Origin: Desulfocicer vacuolatum DSM 3385
GTDB lineage: Bacteria > Desulfobacterota > Desulfobacteria > Desulfobacterales > Desulfobacteraceae
Length of the DNA stretch: 64,000 nucleotides
Direction: 5' to 3'
NCBI RefSeq assembly: GCF_900176365.1
Contig: NZ_FWXY01000001.1
Span: 310,001 to 374,000 of the forward strand
Shown: one piece after another, positions 53,838 to 62,425 of the stretch
Layout: each line of letters begins with the position of its first letter
Position numbering within the stretch: the stretch's first letter is position 1
The notes under the pieces: generated by a model
Told to the model about the DNA's origin: nothing
The model's input: only the letters and a program-made list of their open reading frames with translations
Database searches by the model: none
Program-made: the position numbers and the translations under genes

Positions 53838-56342
53838 ATGAAATCTTTAGTTGTCTATTCAAGTAAAACCGGAAATACCAAAAAGGTGGCACAAGCCGTG
53901 TTTGATACCCTGCCGGAACCCAAGGAGATCCACCCCATGGAGAATGCACCCAGGGTTGATGGATTCGATTTTCTGGCGCTGGGGTTCTGGGTGGACAAAG
54001 GGACAGCCGATCTAAAGGCCCAAAAATTTTTTAAGAAAATCAAGGGAAAACAGATCGGTCTATTCGGCACCCTTGGCGCATACCCTGACTCAGATCATGC
54101 CGGGGAGAGTATGAAAAAAACCAAAGCCCTTCTGGCGGGTAACGAGATCCTGGGAACGTTCATGTGCCAGGGAAAAGTAGACCCTTCTTTAATTGAGTGG
54201 ATGGCTAAACAATTTAAGGATGATCCCCATCATTCCATGACACCGGAACGGAAAGCACGACTAAGGGAAGCTGAAAAACACCCCGATAATGCCGATTTAA
54301 TAAATGCCCAAAACGCTTTTACCCAAATGCTTGAAAAGTTGCCTAAATTAGCGCTTCTTTTGTGCTTTGCTTTAACGCTTACACTCTTTTCAACCGGGTT
54401 TTCAGGAAAAACGTCCATTGCAAATGCTGCAGGTTCTGATTCCGATGATGAGATGATCATAATGGATAACACCTTAATCACCGCCACCCGGACCGAAAAC
54501 AATGTAAAAGATGTTCCCGTCAGTACAGAGATCATCACGGCAAAGGAGATCAGCAACATGGCCGGAGCCACGGCCCAGGATGTGCTCACCTATGCCGTGG
54601 GGGTCAATTTTTATGAAAACATGCTCAGATCCGCCCCCTCCATTCGCGGATTTGAAGGAAAACACACCTTGATCCTCATTGACGGCAGGCGCATGGCAGG
54701 CCCACTGGGCAAATTCAATGAACTGGACCGCATTACTTCGGATAACATCCAACGTATCGAGATTATCCGCGGCCCCATGAGCACACTCTATGGGTCCGAA
54801 GCCATGGGCGGCGTCATCAATATCATCACCAAAACGCCCCGGAAACCCAGTGGCAGTGTTGGATTCAAATATAGTGTCTACAACGATAACAGCGATGTAG
54901 ATTCCACTGAAGCCACCTTCAACATAGCTGGTGCCGGAGAAAACATGGGGCGATTGGGTTTCTTTCTTTCCGGGAGTGTCATCAAAAATACCCCCTTAAA
55001 AAACGATGAAAATGAATATCTTTCTTCTGACAAGGAACTTTACAGCATCAACAGTAAGCTTACCTGGAAATTTTCCGATGTACTTTCATCGGATATCACT
55101 TTTGATTTCTCCAACGACGACGTGGAAAACGAGTATTTCAGCACATACATGCGAAGTTCAAGTAACTGCTATGACCAAATGGGGACATCCGTCGGTCTTG
55201 CCTACGACACAAAAGAGCTCCAGGCCAATGCAAGGGCCTACTTCTCCACCTGGGAAAAAGATTATGAATCCAGGTACGCCCAGGATTACACCGGTCGGGG
55301 CAAATTTCACCCAAAAGGGGAATTAAAAGATTTTAGCAATGACGAGCGCGAAACCACTGTAGTGGAAGCCTCTGCCTCAAAGGTATTGATGGAAAGCCAT
55401 CGAATCACCCTGGGGGGGGACTGGCGCAAAGAGTTGTTTCACAGCGCCCGGAACAGCACCGGTGACAACCCTTTTACCTTGACACGTGAAGGCATCACCA
55501 TTAAAGGGTCAGATTACGAGCCTTCGGCATATTCACTCTTTCTCCAGGATGAGTGGTTTATCGGTAATAAATTATTGATTATCCCCGGTGTCCGTTATGA
55601 TAAACCCGACGATTTTGACAATGAATTGAGTCCCAAAATCGGCATCACCTGGTTTGTCCATCCACAATTCAGGGTAAAAGCCAACTACGGACATAGTTAT
55701 GCCACCCCGGCAACAGGCCAGCTTTATAAAGACTGGTACGGCATGGGGGGCAAGTATCATATCATTGGAAACCCCGATCTTGAACCCGAGACAAGCAACA
55801 GCTATGAAATTGCCCTGGAAGGAGAAATGGGCAGATTGGGCGGACGGATGGCCTTTTTCCATAACGATGTAGATGATCTCATTGACACAGTCAAGATTGG
55901 GAAAGAAGCAGAAACCGGCGCCACCATTTCCAATTACACCAACATTGACGAGGCTGAAATCAAGGGTTCGGAAGTGGAGTTCAATGTCAAACTTCATAAT
56001 AACCTCACCTTTGAAGCCGGGTATGCCTACCTTGATGCCATCGACAAAAAGACAGATGAACGACTGGAGCAGCGTCCAAAGAACAAGGTTACGGCAAAGC
56101 TCTTCTACACCAACGAAGACTATAACTTTGACGTCAATATCTGGGGTGAATATGTGTCTGATTTTCTCCAGGATAAAAAGGATTATAACTTTACCATCTG
56201 CAATCTCAACATAAAAAAACGTTTCCTTAACGGTGTGGAGGTCTATGCTGGCGTGGACAATATTTTTGATGAAATGGAGAAAGATCTCCACGACAGGGTG
56301 CTGGGTGCCAAGTACTATACTGGAATAAACTATAAATTTTAA
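53838..56342 (+). CDS. In-frame fusion: N-terminal flavodoxin and TonB-dependent receptor
   Basis: 834 residues with no stop between two parts. Residues 1-160 are a flavodoxin: FMN P-loop YSSKTGNTKKVAQAV, FLALGFWVDKGTAD, and GLFGTLGAYPDSDHA. Residues 164-198 are a complete signal peptide (MLEKLPKLALLLCFALTLTL...IANAA). Then TonB box NTLITATRTE (about 211-220), plug domain (IQRIEIIRGPMSTLYGSEAM, about 300), and a barrel ending YKF. An in-frame ATG at 54327 starts exactly at the signal peptide but has no ribosome site; the only good one (GAGGAGA) precedes the flavodoxin. The flavodoxin could serve the HutW-type enzyme downstream, and the receptor would import haem or a similar tetrapyrrole. A sequencing or assembly cause for the fusion is not excluded. 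Confidence 0.85.
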   Translation: MKSLVVYSSKTGNTKKVAQAVFDTLPEPKEIHPMENAPRVDGFDFLALGFWVDKGTADLKAQKFFKKIKGKQIGLFGTLGAYPDSDHAGESMKKTKALLAGNEILGTFMCQGKVDPSLIEWMAKQFKDDPHHSMTPERKARLREAEKHPDNADLINAQNAFTQMLEKLPKLALLLCFALTLTLFSTGFSGKTSIANAAGSDSDDEMIIMDNTLITATRTENNVKDVPVSTEIITAKEISNMAGATAQDVLTYAVGVNFYENMLRSAPSIRGFEGKHTLILIDGRRMAGPLGKFNELDRITSDNIQRIEIIRGPMSTLYGSEAMGGVINIITKTPRKPSGSVGFKYSVYNDNSDVDSTEATFNIAGAGENMGRLGFFLSGSVIKNTPLKNDENEYLSSDKELYSINSKLTWKFSDVLSSDITFDFSNDDVENEYFSTYMRSSSNCYDQMGTSVGLAYDTKELQANARAYFSTWEKDYESRYAQDYTGRGKFHPKGELKDFSNDERETTVVEASASKVLMESHRITLGGDWRKELFHSARNSTGDNPFTLTREGITIKGSDYEPSAYSLFLQDEWFIGNKLLIIPGVRYDKPDDFDNELSPKIGITWFVHPQFRVKANYGHSYATPATGQLYKDWYGMGGKYHIIGNPDLEPETSNSYEIALEGEMGRLGGRMAFFHNDVDDLIDTVKIGKEAETGATISNYTNIDEAEIKGSEVEFNVKLHNNLTFEAGYAYLDAIDKKTDERLEQRPKNKVTAKLFYTNEDYNFDVNIWGEYVSDFLQDKKDYNFTICNLNIKKRFLNGVEVYAGVDNIFDEMEKDLHDRVLGAKYYTGINYKF

Positions 56343-56397
56343 GGCATTTAAAACCTTATTTTTTCAACCAAAGCCATTGACAGGATGGATTGACAGA

Positions 56398-57849
56398 ATG
56401 AAAGAAAATTCAAAACCCAGGGAAATATCCCATGAAAGCGATGAGTCAGCCCTTGACAAAGAAAATCAAGCAGAGAACAAGAACGCGCAGAATCTGGGTA
56501 AGCTGGATCTGATGACATCCCAGATGACCCACAAGGAGGATCGTACTTTCTTTGCCAAAGAAAATGTCAATCCCTTGACCCATGCCTTTGATAAAAAAAG
56601 CACTGTGCATGCAGGACTGGGCGGAAAACCGGTGGATCCATCCCGCATGGCCGCAGTTTGGGACGAACTGATGGAGATCCCCCGGAATCAGCAAACAGCG
56701 CTTTATGTTCATATTCCCTTTTGTCGGAACCATTGTCTGTACTGCGGTTTTTACCTTAACCCGGTAACCGCCATGTCCAGTAAGATTTACACCGATGCCC
56801 TGATCCGGGAGATGGCTCTGGATGTGGATAAAAAGGCCAACACCCAATATCCGATCCACGCTGTTTACCTGGGGGGGGGTACACCCACAGTGCTGGACCC
56901 CTGGGATTTGAAACGCCTGTTAAAAGCGATCCGGTCCTTTTTTCCCCTGGCCAATGATTGTGAAATTACAGTGGAAACCACTGTGTTTGATCTGAATGAA
57001 GAGATCCTCTCATCTGCTCTGGAAGGGGGTGCCAACCGTTTTTCCGTGGGCGTTCAAACTTTTGACACCACCATACGAAAAAATCTTGGGCGCACCTGTG
57101 ATACCGATGCCATCATAAAAAATCTTATCCGTGCGCGGGATACCGACAATGCCGTGACGGTCATTGATCTCATCTACGGTCTGCCCGGTCAAACCATGAG
57201 TGTCTGGGGAAAGGACATTGAGCTATTTCAATCCCTGGAACTGGATGGGGTTGATCTTTATCAACTCAATACCTTTAAGGGAAGCCCCTTGGAAAAGGCT
57301 CTGAACAAAGGACGATTACCCCCTGCCGCAACAATTCCGCAACAGGCCCTCATGTTTAAAAGGGGGGTGTCGATGATGTCAAATGCCCACTATGGACGAT
57401 TGTCCATGAGTCATTGGGGGCGGGAAACGCGGGAAAGAAATCTTTATAACCTTCTCATGAAAAAAGGAGCACCGTGCCTTTCCCTGGGATCCGGAGCCGG
57501 TGGTTCCCTCCACGGATACGGATGTTTTACCACTAACAGGCTGGCACCCTATCTTACTGCCCTTGAGACCGGGAACAAACCCCTTGCAGCATTGATGGCC
57601 TATCCGGAACAAAGACCTGTCATCAACAGCATCACCGGGGCATTGGAGGTGGGACATCTGAATCTTTCCGGCATTAAGCAAAAGCATCAATTTGACCTGG
57701 CCCGGGTATGCGCACCTCTTTTGGAGCAATGGGAAAAAGTGGGCCTGATCCGGCAAAAAGGAGACTGGATTGATCTCACCGTTGCTGGCCAGTTCTGGCA
57801 GGTCAATCTGGCCCAGGCCTTGATTGATTACTGTCATAAAAATTCATAA
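56398..57849 (+). CDS. hutW: HutW/ChuW-type radical SAM enzyme for anaerobic haem breakdown
   Basis: About 483 residues. After a 75-residue polar N-terminus comes the family block NPLTHAFDKKSTVHAG, then the radical SAM motif YVHIPFCRNHCLYCGFYLNP (about residues 103-122), YLGGGTPTVLDP, and SVGVQTFDTTIRKNLGR. The C-terminal half has LSLGSGAGGSLHGYGCF. This combination is that of ChuW/HutW, which opens haem to a linear tetrapyrrole without oxygen using SAM and an electron donor. A flavodoxin domain in the gene before could be the donor. Start: ATG at 56398, with AGGATGG eight bases upstream; an upstream TTG at 56377 is less likely. Confidence 0.87.
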   Translation: MKENSKPREISHESDESALDKENQAENKNAQNLGKLDLMTSQMTHKEDRTFFAKENVNPLTHAFDKKSTVHAGLGGKPVDPSRMAAVWDELMEIPRNQQTALYVHIPFCRNHCLYCGFYLNPVTAMSSKIYTDALIREMALDVDKKANTQYPIHAVYLGGGTPTVLDPWDLKRLLKAIRSFFPLANDCEITVETTVFDLNEEILSSALEGGANRFSVGVQTFDTTIRKNLGRTCDTDAIIKNLIRARDTDNAVTVIDLIYGLPGQTMSVWGKDIELFQSLELDGVDLYQLNTFKGSPLEKALNKGRLPPAATIPQQALMFKRGVSMMSNAHYGRLSMSHWGRETRERNLYNLLMKKGAPCLSLGSGAGGSLHGYGCFTTNRLAPYLTALETGNKPLAALMAYPEQRPVINSITGALEVGHLNLSGIKQKHQFDLARVCAPLLEQWEKVGLIRQKGDWIDLTVAGQFWQVNLAQALIDYCHKNS

Positions 57850-57866
57850 TAATCTGGAAAACAAAC

Positions 57867-58160
57867 ATGGATATTCAAAAACAGGAAATAGTCAGTACGC
57901 TGAACAGCAGTGTCAAAGATCTTCAGGAAAGAATGGATCTGCATTGCTGTCTGGTCTCATCCATTTTGGAAAATCAACTGGATGAGAGACATGTCCAATC
58001 TTTTTTCGACCGCTGCCCCAAACGATCCAGAGAAACGGCACTGGAAGATGCCATCAAGCATGCCATTGAGGTGTTGGAAGAGACCAGAAAAGCATTTAAG
58101 TCCAAAAAACTGGAGCACTTGAGAAAGGATTTGACCAAAGTTTTAATTAAAGCGGAATAG
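57867..58160 (+). CDS. Small helical protein of the haem locus
   Basis: 97 residues, predicted nearly all-helical: IVSTLNSSVKDLQERMDL, RETALEDAIKHAIEVLEETR, LEHLRKDLTKVLIKAE. Contains CC at about 27-28 and CP at 50-51. I do not recognise a family. It follows hutW by 17 bases and is probably co-transcribed, so a role as haem chaperone, partner or adaptor for HutW is possible but unsupported. No signal peptide, so cytoplasmic. Confidence 0.6.
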   Translation: MDIQKQEIVSTLNSSVKDLQERMDLHCCLVSSILENQLDERHVQSFFDRCPKRSRETALEDAIKHAIEVLEETRKAFKSKKLEHLRKDLTKVLIKAE

Positions 58161-58212
58161 TAAATCAAAATGATCAGGGAGTAAAAATGGAGACGTTTTT
58201 ATGGAGGAGTTC

Positions 58213-58300
58213 TATATGAAATACTCCGCAGATCTGTGGAAATATTTTAAACTTTTTTGTGGGCAAAGTCGGATCAGAATACGGTCCCGTAGCGGTTATA
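58213..58300 (-). repeat. Family B repeat, copy B5, forming the 5' end of the DUF3450 gene
   Basis: TATATGAAATACTCCGCAGA...TTGTGGGCAAAGTCGGATCA...GCGGTTATA, the same order as B1. The ATG at 58216 is part of the repeat and the first roughly 28 codons of the next gene lie inside it. Confidence 0.75.
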
Positions 58301-59148
58301 AGAATAATCGCTGGCATCCATTATCATTTTATGCCCTTTTGCCCCCGGGCCTGATCCTTGGTCTTTTATTGATATTTCAGCCTGTGCCGGTACTGGGAAA
58401 CGCCCACACAGCCTCCCAGGTCAAGAAGGTTGCGGAAAAAACCGTCATCACTGACACCGCCACCCAGAAAGCGGTGGAATCCTGGGTGGATGAGGAACAA
58501 AAACTTATGGATCGGATTGAGGCAGTTTCAACCCGGCTGAAACACACCCGGTGGCAGGTGGAAAAAAATAAAATTTTTCAACAGACCCTTGCAGCAAAAA
58601 TTGAGACACTCAAGGCCCAGGGTGCTGAGCTGGAAAAGGTAGAAACACAACTTCTCCCGGTGCTGGAATCAACCCTGCAGAAACTGGGTTATTTTGTGAA
58701 CCGGGATCTCCCCATGGAACTTGAACGCCGTCTGCAAGCCATAGACTCTTCCCAGTCGGTATTGGACGACTACGACATGTCACTTCTCATCAAAACCCGG
58801 GCAGTACTTGATTCTCTCATCAGGGAGGTGGACATGGGATATAGCGTGGGCGTCAGGGAGGATAAAATTGAGGTGGACGGCCGGGCCAGGCAGGTTAAAC
58901 TTCTGAGGGTGGGCCGTATCGGCCTGTTTGCATTGACGCCGGATGGGCAGACAGCCTATGTCTGGGACAGGGATCAAAATCGTTATATTGCCCTGGAAGG
59001 AGGGGAAACAGATATTACCCAGGCCATGGAAATAGCAGAAGGCATTAGAATTATCGGATTGAGTCGACTTCCTGTTACCCTGACAGAATCTGCCGGATCT
59101 GCCCAGGCAGAACCCGGGAAGGGAGGAGATTCCATTGAAAACAATTAA
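58216..59148 (+). CDS. DUF3450-family TonB-system protein with repeat-derived N-terminus
   Basis: About 310 residues. A long coiled coil spans about 85-160 (VDEEQKLMDRIEAVSTRLKH, LAAKIETLKAQGAELEKVE) and is followed by a beta-rich C-terminal half (RQVKLLRVGRIGLFALTPDG, YVWDRDQNRYIALEGG), the layout of DUF3450. Signal-type helix FYALLPPGLILGLLLIF at about 36-52. Start: ATG at 58216 has the SD GGAGGAG six bases upstream; the whole N-terminal 28-residue basic segment is encoded by family B repeat B5. No other in-frame ATG is present before the helix. DUF3450 proteins accompany a TonB-type energising complex, as here, and are periplasmic. Confidence 0.82.
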   Translation: MKYSADLWKYFKLFCGQSRIRIRSRSGYKNNRWHPLSFYALLPPGLILGLLLIFQPVPVLGNAHTASQVKKVAEKTVITDTATQKAVESWVDEEQKLMDRIEAVSTRLKHTRWQVEKNKIFQQTLAAKIETLKAQGAELEKVETQLLPVLESTLQKLGYFVNRDLPMELERRLQAIDSSQSVLDDYDMSLLIKTRAVLDSLIREVDMGYSVGVREDKIEVDGRARQVKLLRVGRIGLFALTPDGQTAYVWDRDQNRYIALEGGETDITQAMEIAEGIRIIGLSRLPVTLTESAGSAQAEPGKGGDSIENN

Positions 59149-60544
59149 AACACTGTTTATGGCCCTTGCCCTTCTTGGGCTCCTTGGAGCAAATGCTCCG
59201 GTTTTTGCTAACAAAACCCTTGATGTGGTGGGGGATGTCGTAGATTCAGAACTGAAAACAGCCGTAACAATTCAAAAATCAAGCAAAAAAGACATTAAAG
59301 AAAAACGCAGTCAACGGCTCCGGGAGCTTGCGCAATTAAATAACAGCCTGGAGGCATTAGAGCTGGAACTTACAACCGGCAGGGAGCAGCTCAAGGAAAT
59401 GGCCGAAGAAAGGGATCGTCTTGAAAAAGAGATTTCATCCCGACTGGCCGGAAAAGAAGAACTGGAAACCATTATGCGGGATGTGACCCGTAACCTTCTG
59501 GGTCGGGCGGAAAAAAGCCCTTGTTCAGCTGAGCATCCCGAAGACATCCAGACCCTTAAGAGCCTCCTGGAGATAGAGCATCTGCTGGGGATGAAGGAGC
59601 TTGAAACGCTTATTAATATCTGTTTCAAAGATATGGATCATTCCGCAACCCGGAAACAATATACAGGAATGGTTCTGGACCGGAACGGAGAAACCGTGGA
59701 ATCTGAAATCACCCGTCTGGGTCATATGACGGCCCTTCACAGGTCAGGGAAAAATATCGCGTACCTGACCATGTCCCCGGCATCCGGCCGTCTGGTGGTG
59801 GGAGCCAAACCGCCTTTTCCGGTCAGAAAAAACCTTAAAAAATATCTTGAGGGAAAGAGCGAAAAACTCTTTATGGATATTTCAGGGGGCATCGCCATTG
59901 CCCAGCTTTCCCGAAACGTGAGCTGGATGGAACAGCTCAAAAACGGCGGTATCCTGGTCATCCCCATACTTGTGGTGGGAATTGTGGCCCTGTTTTTGAC
60001 CATTGAACGTCTGTTTTTCCTGGGAAAAGTTCGCCACAACACCGACGAGCTCATGACAAAGGTCACAGATCTTGTTGCCCAGGGTGACATCAGAGCCGCC
60101 CTTGCTGCCACCATGCCCCATAGAAAGCGCCCCACGGGCCGTGTTCTCATGGCCGGGCTGGCACTTAAGAATGAGTCCGAGACCGTGATGGAAAGTGCCC
60201 TGTCCGAGGCGATCCTAAAGGAGACCCCCCGGTTGGAACGCTTCCTTTCCGCCCTGAAGGTCTCAGCAGCCGTTGCTCCGCTCCTGGGACTTCTGGGAAC
60301 TGTCACAGGCATGATCAATACCTTCCAGGTGATCACCGTCCACGGCACCGGGGACCCCCAGCTCATGGCCGGGGGGATCAGCGAAGCCATGATCACCACC
60401 CAGGTGGGCCTGGCCGTGGCCATCCCCATCATGATTATTGCCGCGTTTTTAACCCAGCGGGCCCAATCACTGGCCAGGGACATGGAAGAGAAGGGGCTGG
60501 CCCTCATGGCTGCCCTGCTCAAGCTTGAAACCAACGGAAAATAA
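59135..60544 (+). CDS. exbB: ExbB/TolQ-family proton channel with periplasmic N-terminal extension
   Basis: 469 residues, twice the length of a plain ExbB. Signal peptide (LFMALALLGLLGANAPVFA), periplasmic coiled coil at about 45-110, then membrane helices ILVIPILVVGIVALFLTIERLFFL, VAPLLGLLGTVTGMINTFQVI and VGLAVAIPIMIIAAF in the MotA/TolQ fold (about 275-460). This extended form belongs to the TonB2-type complexes of Vibrio and other marine bacteria. It starts with TTG at 59135, preceded by GGGAGG and overlapping the DUF3450 stop by 14 bases; a later ATG (59159) would shorten the signal peptide. Confidence 0.87.
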   Translation: MKTIKTLFMALALLGLLGANAPVFANKTLDVVGDVVDSELKTAVTIQKSSKKDIKEKRSQRLRELAQLNNSLEALELELTTGREQLKEMAEERDRLEKEISSRLAGKEELETIMRDVTRNLLGRAEKSPCSAEHPEDIQTLKSLLEIEHLLGMKELETLINICFKDMDHSATRKQYTGMVLDRNGETVESEITRLGHMTALHRSGKNIAYLTMSPASGRLVVGAKPPFPVRKNLKKYLEGKSEKLFMDISGGIAIAQLSRNVSWMEQLKNGGILVIPILVVGIVALFLTIERLFFLGKVRHNTDELMTKVTDLVAQGDIRAALAATMPHRKRPTGRVLMAGLALKNESETVMESALSEAILKETPRLERFLSALKVSAAVAPLLGLLGTVTGMINTFQVITVHGTGDPQLMAGGISEAMITTQVGLAVAIPIMIIAAFLTQRAQSLARDMEEKGLALMAALLKLETNGK

Positions 60545-60557
60545 GAAACCGACTCCA

Positions 60558-61193
60558 ATGGAAATCTTTTTTAGAATATGGAAAATTATAGAAACCGGGG
60601 GGCCCGTCATGGTGCCCATTGCCCTGTTGTCCGCCTGGATGTGGGTTCTCATCGTCCTTAAAGTAGATTGGGTCCGACGAAAAACCCGGCATGTTCTTTC
60701 TGTGCCGGAGGCCCTGAAATGCCTTCAATCCACGGATCGGCCCGTGCCGGTTACGGACTGCCCCCGGGCTGGAATCCTGAATTTTTTTCTGGAAAATCAT
60801 TTTAGAAAAAGAGCAGGAAAACCAGGCCGACCGGACCAGATTTTTTTCGAAGTGGCCGTCCGCCGCCAGACCAGGGATTTTTACCGCCACATCCCCACCA
60901 TCATGGCCCTGGCTGCGGCGGCCCCTCTTTTGGGGCTCCTGGGAACTGTCACAGGTATGGTGGAAACTTTCAGGGTGATCGGACTCTACGGCATGGGCAA
61001 CTCCCAGGCCATGGCTTCGGGGATAAAAGAGGCCCTGATGACCACCCAGGCAGGCCTGGTGGTGGCCCTGCCCGGTCTTCTTGTGGGACAGTTCATGCGT
61101 AAAAGAATAAGAGCTGTTCACCAGGATATCATGATTTTTCACCGGGCCGTAAATCAATGGCTGGAAAAGGAAAAAGAAAAATGCACAGAATAG
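60558..61193 (+). CDS. exbB: Second ExbB/TolQ-family proton channel
   Basis: About 211 residues. MotA/TolQ fold with helices GGPVMVPIALLSAWMWVLIVLKV, IMALAAAAPLLGLLGTVTGMVETFR (about 135-158) and TQAGLVVALPGLLVGQFM. This is the ordinary-length ExbB, placed after the long form. Together with ExbD and TonB it would convert proton motive force into movement of outer-membrane receptors. Start ATG at 60558; a TTG 11 codons earlier lies inside the upstream gene. The ribosome site is weak. It overlaps the next gene by 13 bases. Confidence 0.87.
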   Translation: MEIFFRIWKIIETGGPVMVPIALLSAWMWVLIVLKVDWVRRKTRHVLSVPEALKCLQSTDRPVPVTDCPRAGILNFFLENHFRKRAGKPGRPDQIFFEVAVRRQTRDFYRHIPTIMALAAAAPLLGLLGTVTGMVETFRVIGLYGMGNSQAMASGIKEALMTTQAGLVVALPGLLVGQFMRKRIRAVHQDIMIFHRAVNQWLEKEKEKCTE

Positions 61194-61606
61194 GCAATCT
61201 TTCAGGTCCCTCGGGTATGGATGACAATGATATTGAAATCAACATGATGCCCCTGATCGACATGATTTTCATACTCCTGATTTTTTTTCTGGTTACGGCC
61301 AGCTTTGTCCGGGAATCCGGTGTAGAGGTAAACCGCCCCCAGGCGGTTACGGCCCAGGCAAAGGAAGCTGTGGGTTTTATCGTGGGCATCACCAAAGACG
61401 GCAACGTTTTCATAGACAATCAGAAAGTTGATTTAAGAAGAGTCCGGGGCCTGGTGGAAATCTTTTTAACGGAAAACAGCGAAGGTGGGATAATCATTGA
61501 TGCAGACGGTGCATGCCCCACTTCCCGCCTGGTGGCAGTCCTGGATCAATGCCGCCTGGCAGGGGCACAAAATATTGCCGTATCTGCAGTAAAACCGGGA
61601 CGGTGA
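61181..61606 (+). CDS. exbD: ExbD/TolR-family protein
   Basis: About 141 residues. One membrane helix with the conserved Asp (MPLIDMIFILLIFFLVTASF; Asp at about 26) that takes part in proton flow, followed by a periplasmic ExbD domain (VGFIVGITKDGNVFIDNQKV, IIDADGACPTSRLVAVLDQC). Start ATG at 61181 has AAGGAA upstream; ATG at 61157 would add eight residues. Works with the two ExbB proteins and TonB. Overlaps upstream exbB by 13 bases. Confidence 0.9.
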   Translation: MHRIGNLSGPSGMDDNDIEINMMPLIDMIFILLIFFLVTASFVRESGVEVNRPQAVTAQAKEAVGFIVGITKDGNVFIDNQKVDLRRVRGLVEIFLTENSEGGIIIDADGACPTSRLVAVLDQCRLAGAQNIAVSAVKPGR

Positions 61607-61609
61607 ACA

Positions 61610-62425
61610 ATGCAGTACAACGCCCTGTCCATAACAAGTCATCCCTGGCGAAAGCTCTTTCTTACGTCAGCAGGTATTCTGCTGGGAACCGGGGTTCTGG
61701 GCCTGATTCCCTTTTTAATGCATCATACCACAATGAAGCACAAAAAATTCTCGGCCCAGGAAATCCGACTCATCGCCCAGGAGCCTGCCTCCTTAATGGA
61801 ACCCTTCCGGGAAAAAATCCCCGAAGATCCCCCCCCCCCCCCGGAGCCGGATATAGATATCCCTCCCCCCGAAGTGCCTGACCCCATAGTTCAGGAATTG
61901 CCGGAACCACTGGTTCCGGCACCCCCACTCCCGGAAGCTGTGGATCTTTTACCCCTGCAGCAACCCGTATCCGCTTCGGTCAACCTTCCATCCCTGGGTG
62001 CCCTTGCCGTAAAAGGAGTGCCGATTCATGCCAATCTGACAGGCTCCGGGTTCAGATTCTCCAAGGAACCCGTACCCGGACATCTGCCCGTTCCCAAAAC
62101 TTCCATAAAAAAACCGGTGAACAAAATCCGCTTTAATATGGATGAACTGGATACCCCGCCGGAAAAAATTTCTGCCATCCAGCCCATGTATCCCTACCGG
62201 GCCAAACGGATGAATATTGAAGGTGTGGTATCGGTAAAATTTCTGGTGGACCGCTCAGGCGCAGTCCGGAAGCTGGCAGTCATCAAGGCTGATCCATCGA
62301 ATATGTTTGAGGAGATCGTCATGAAAACTGTTAAAAAATGGCGGTTCAAGCCGGGAAAAAAGGACGGCAGGGCAGTGGAAACATGGATGAAAACCAGCAT
62401 AGAATTTAAACTGGAGAAAAGCTGA
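61610..62425 (+). CDS. tonB: TonB energy-transducing protein
   Basis: 271 residues. N-terminal membrane anchor LFLTSAGILLGTGVLGLIPF (about 15-35), Pro-rich spacer (about 70-115: EDPPPPPEPDIDIPPPEVPDP region, split by acidic residues), and the C-terminal TonB domain PMYPYRAKRMNIEGVVSVKF ... DRSGAVRKLAVIKA ... MKTVKKWRFKPGKKDG (about 185-271). It contacts the TonB box of outer-membrane receptors to drive import; four-gene cluster with exbB, exbB and exbD. The receptors of this window (36.6, 39.2 and 53.8 kb) are likely clients. GGTGA precedes ATG; its stop overlaps the TPR gene start. Confidence 0.92.
   Translation: MQYNALSITSHPWRKLFLTSAGILLGTGVLGLIPFLMHHTTMKHKKFSAQEIRLIAQEPASLMEPFREKIPEDPPPPPEPDIDIPPPEVPDPIVQELPEPLVPAPPLPEAVDLLPLQQPVSASVNLPSLGALAVKGVPIHANLTGSGFRFSKEPVPGHLPVPKTSIKKPVNKIRFNMDELDTPPEKISAIQPMYPYRAKRMNIEGVVSVKFLVDRSGAVRKLAVIKADPSNMFEEIVMKTVKKWRFKPGKKDGRAVETWMKTSIEFKLEKS

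Noticed and set aside
53838-54330. Separate flavodoxin gene ending before the receptor
   Set aside because: There is no stop codon in frame, and the internal ATG at 54327 has no ribosome site, so the fusion is described as it stands.
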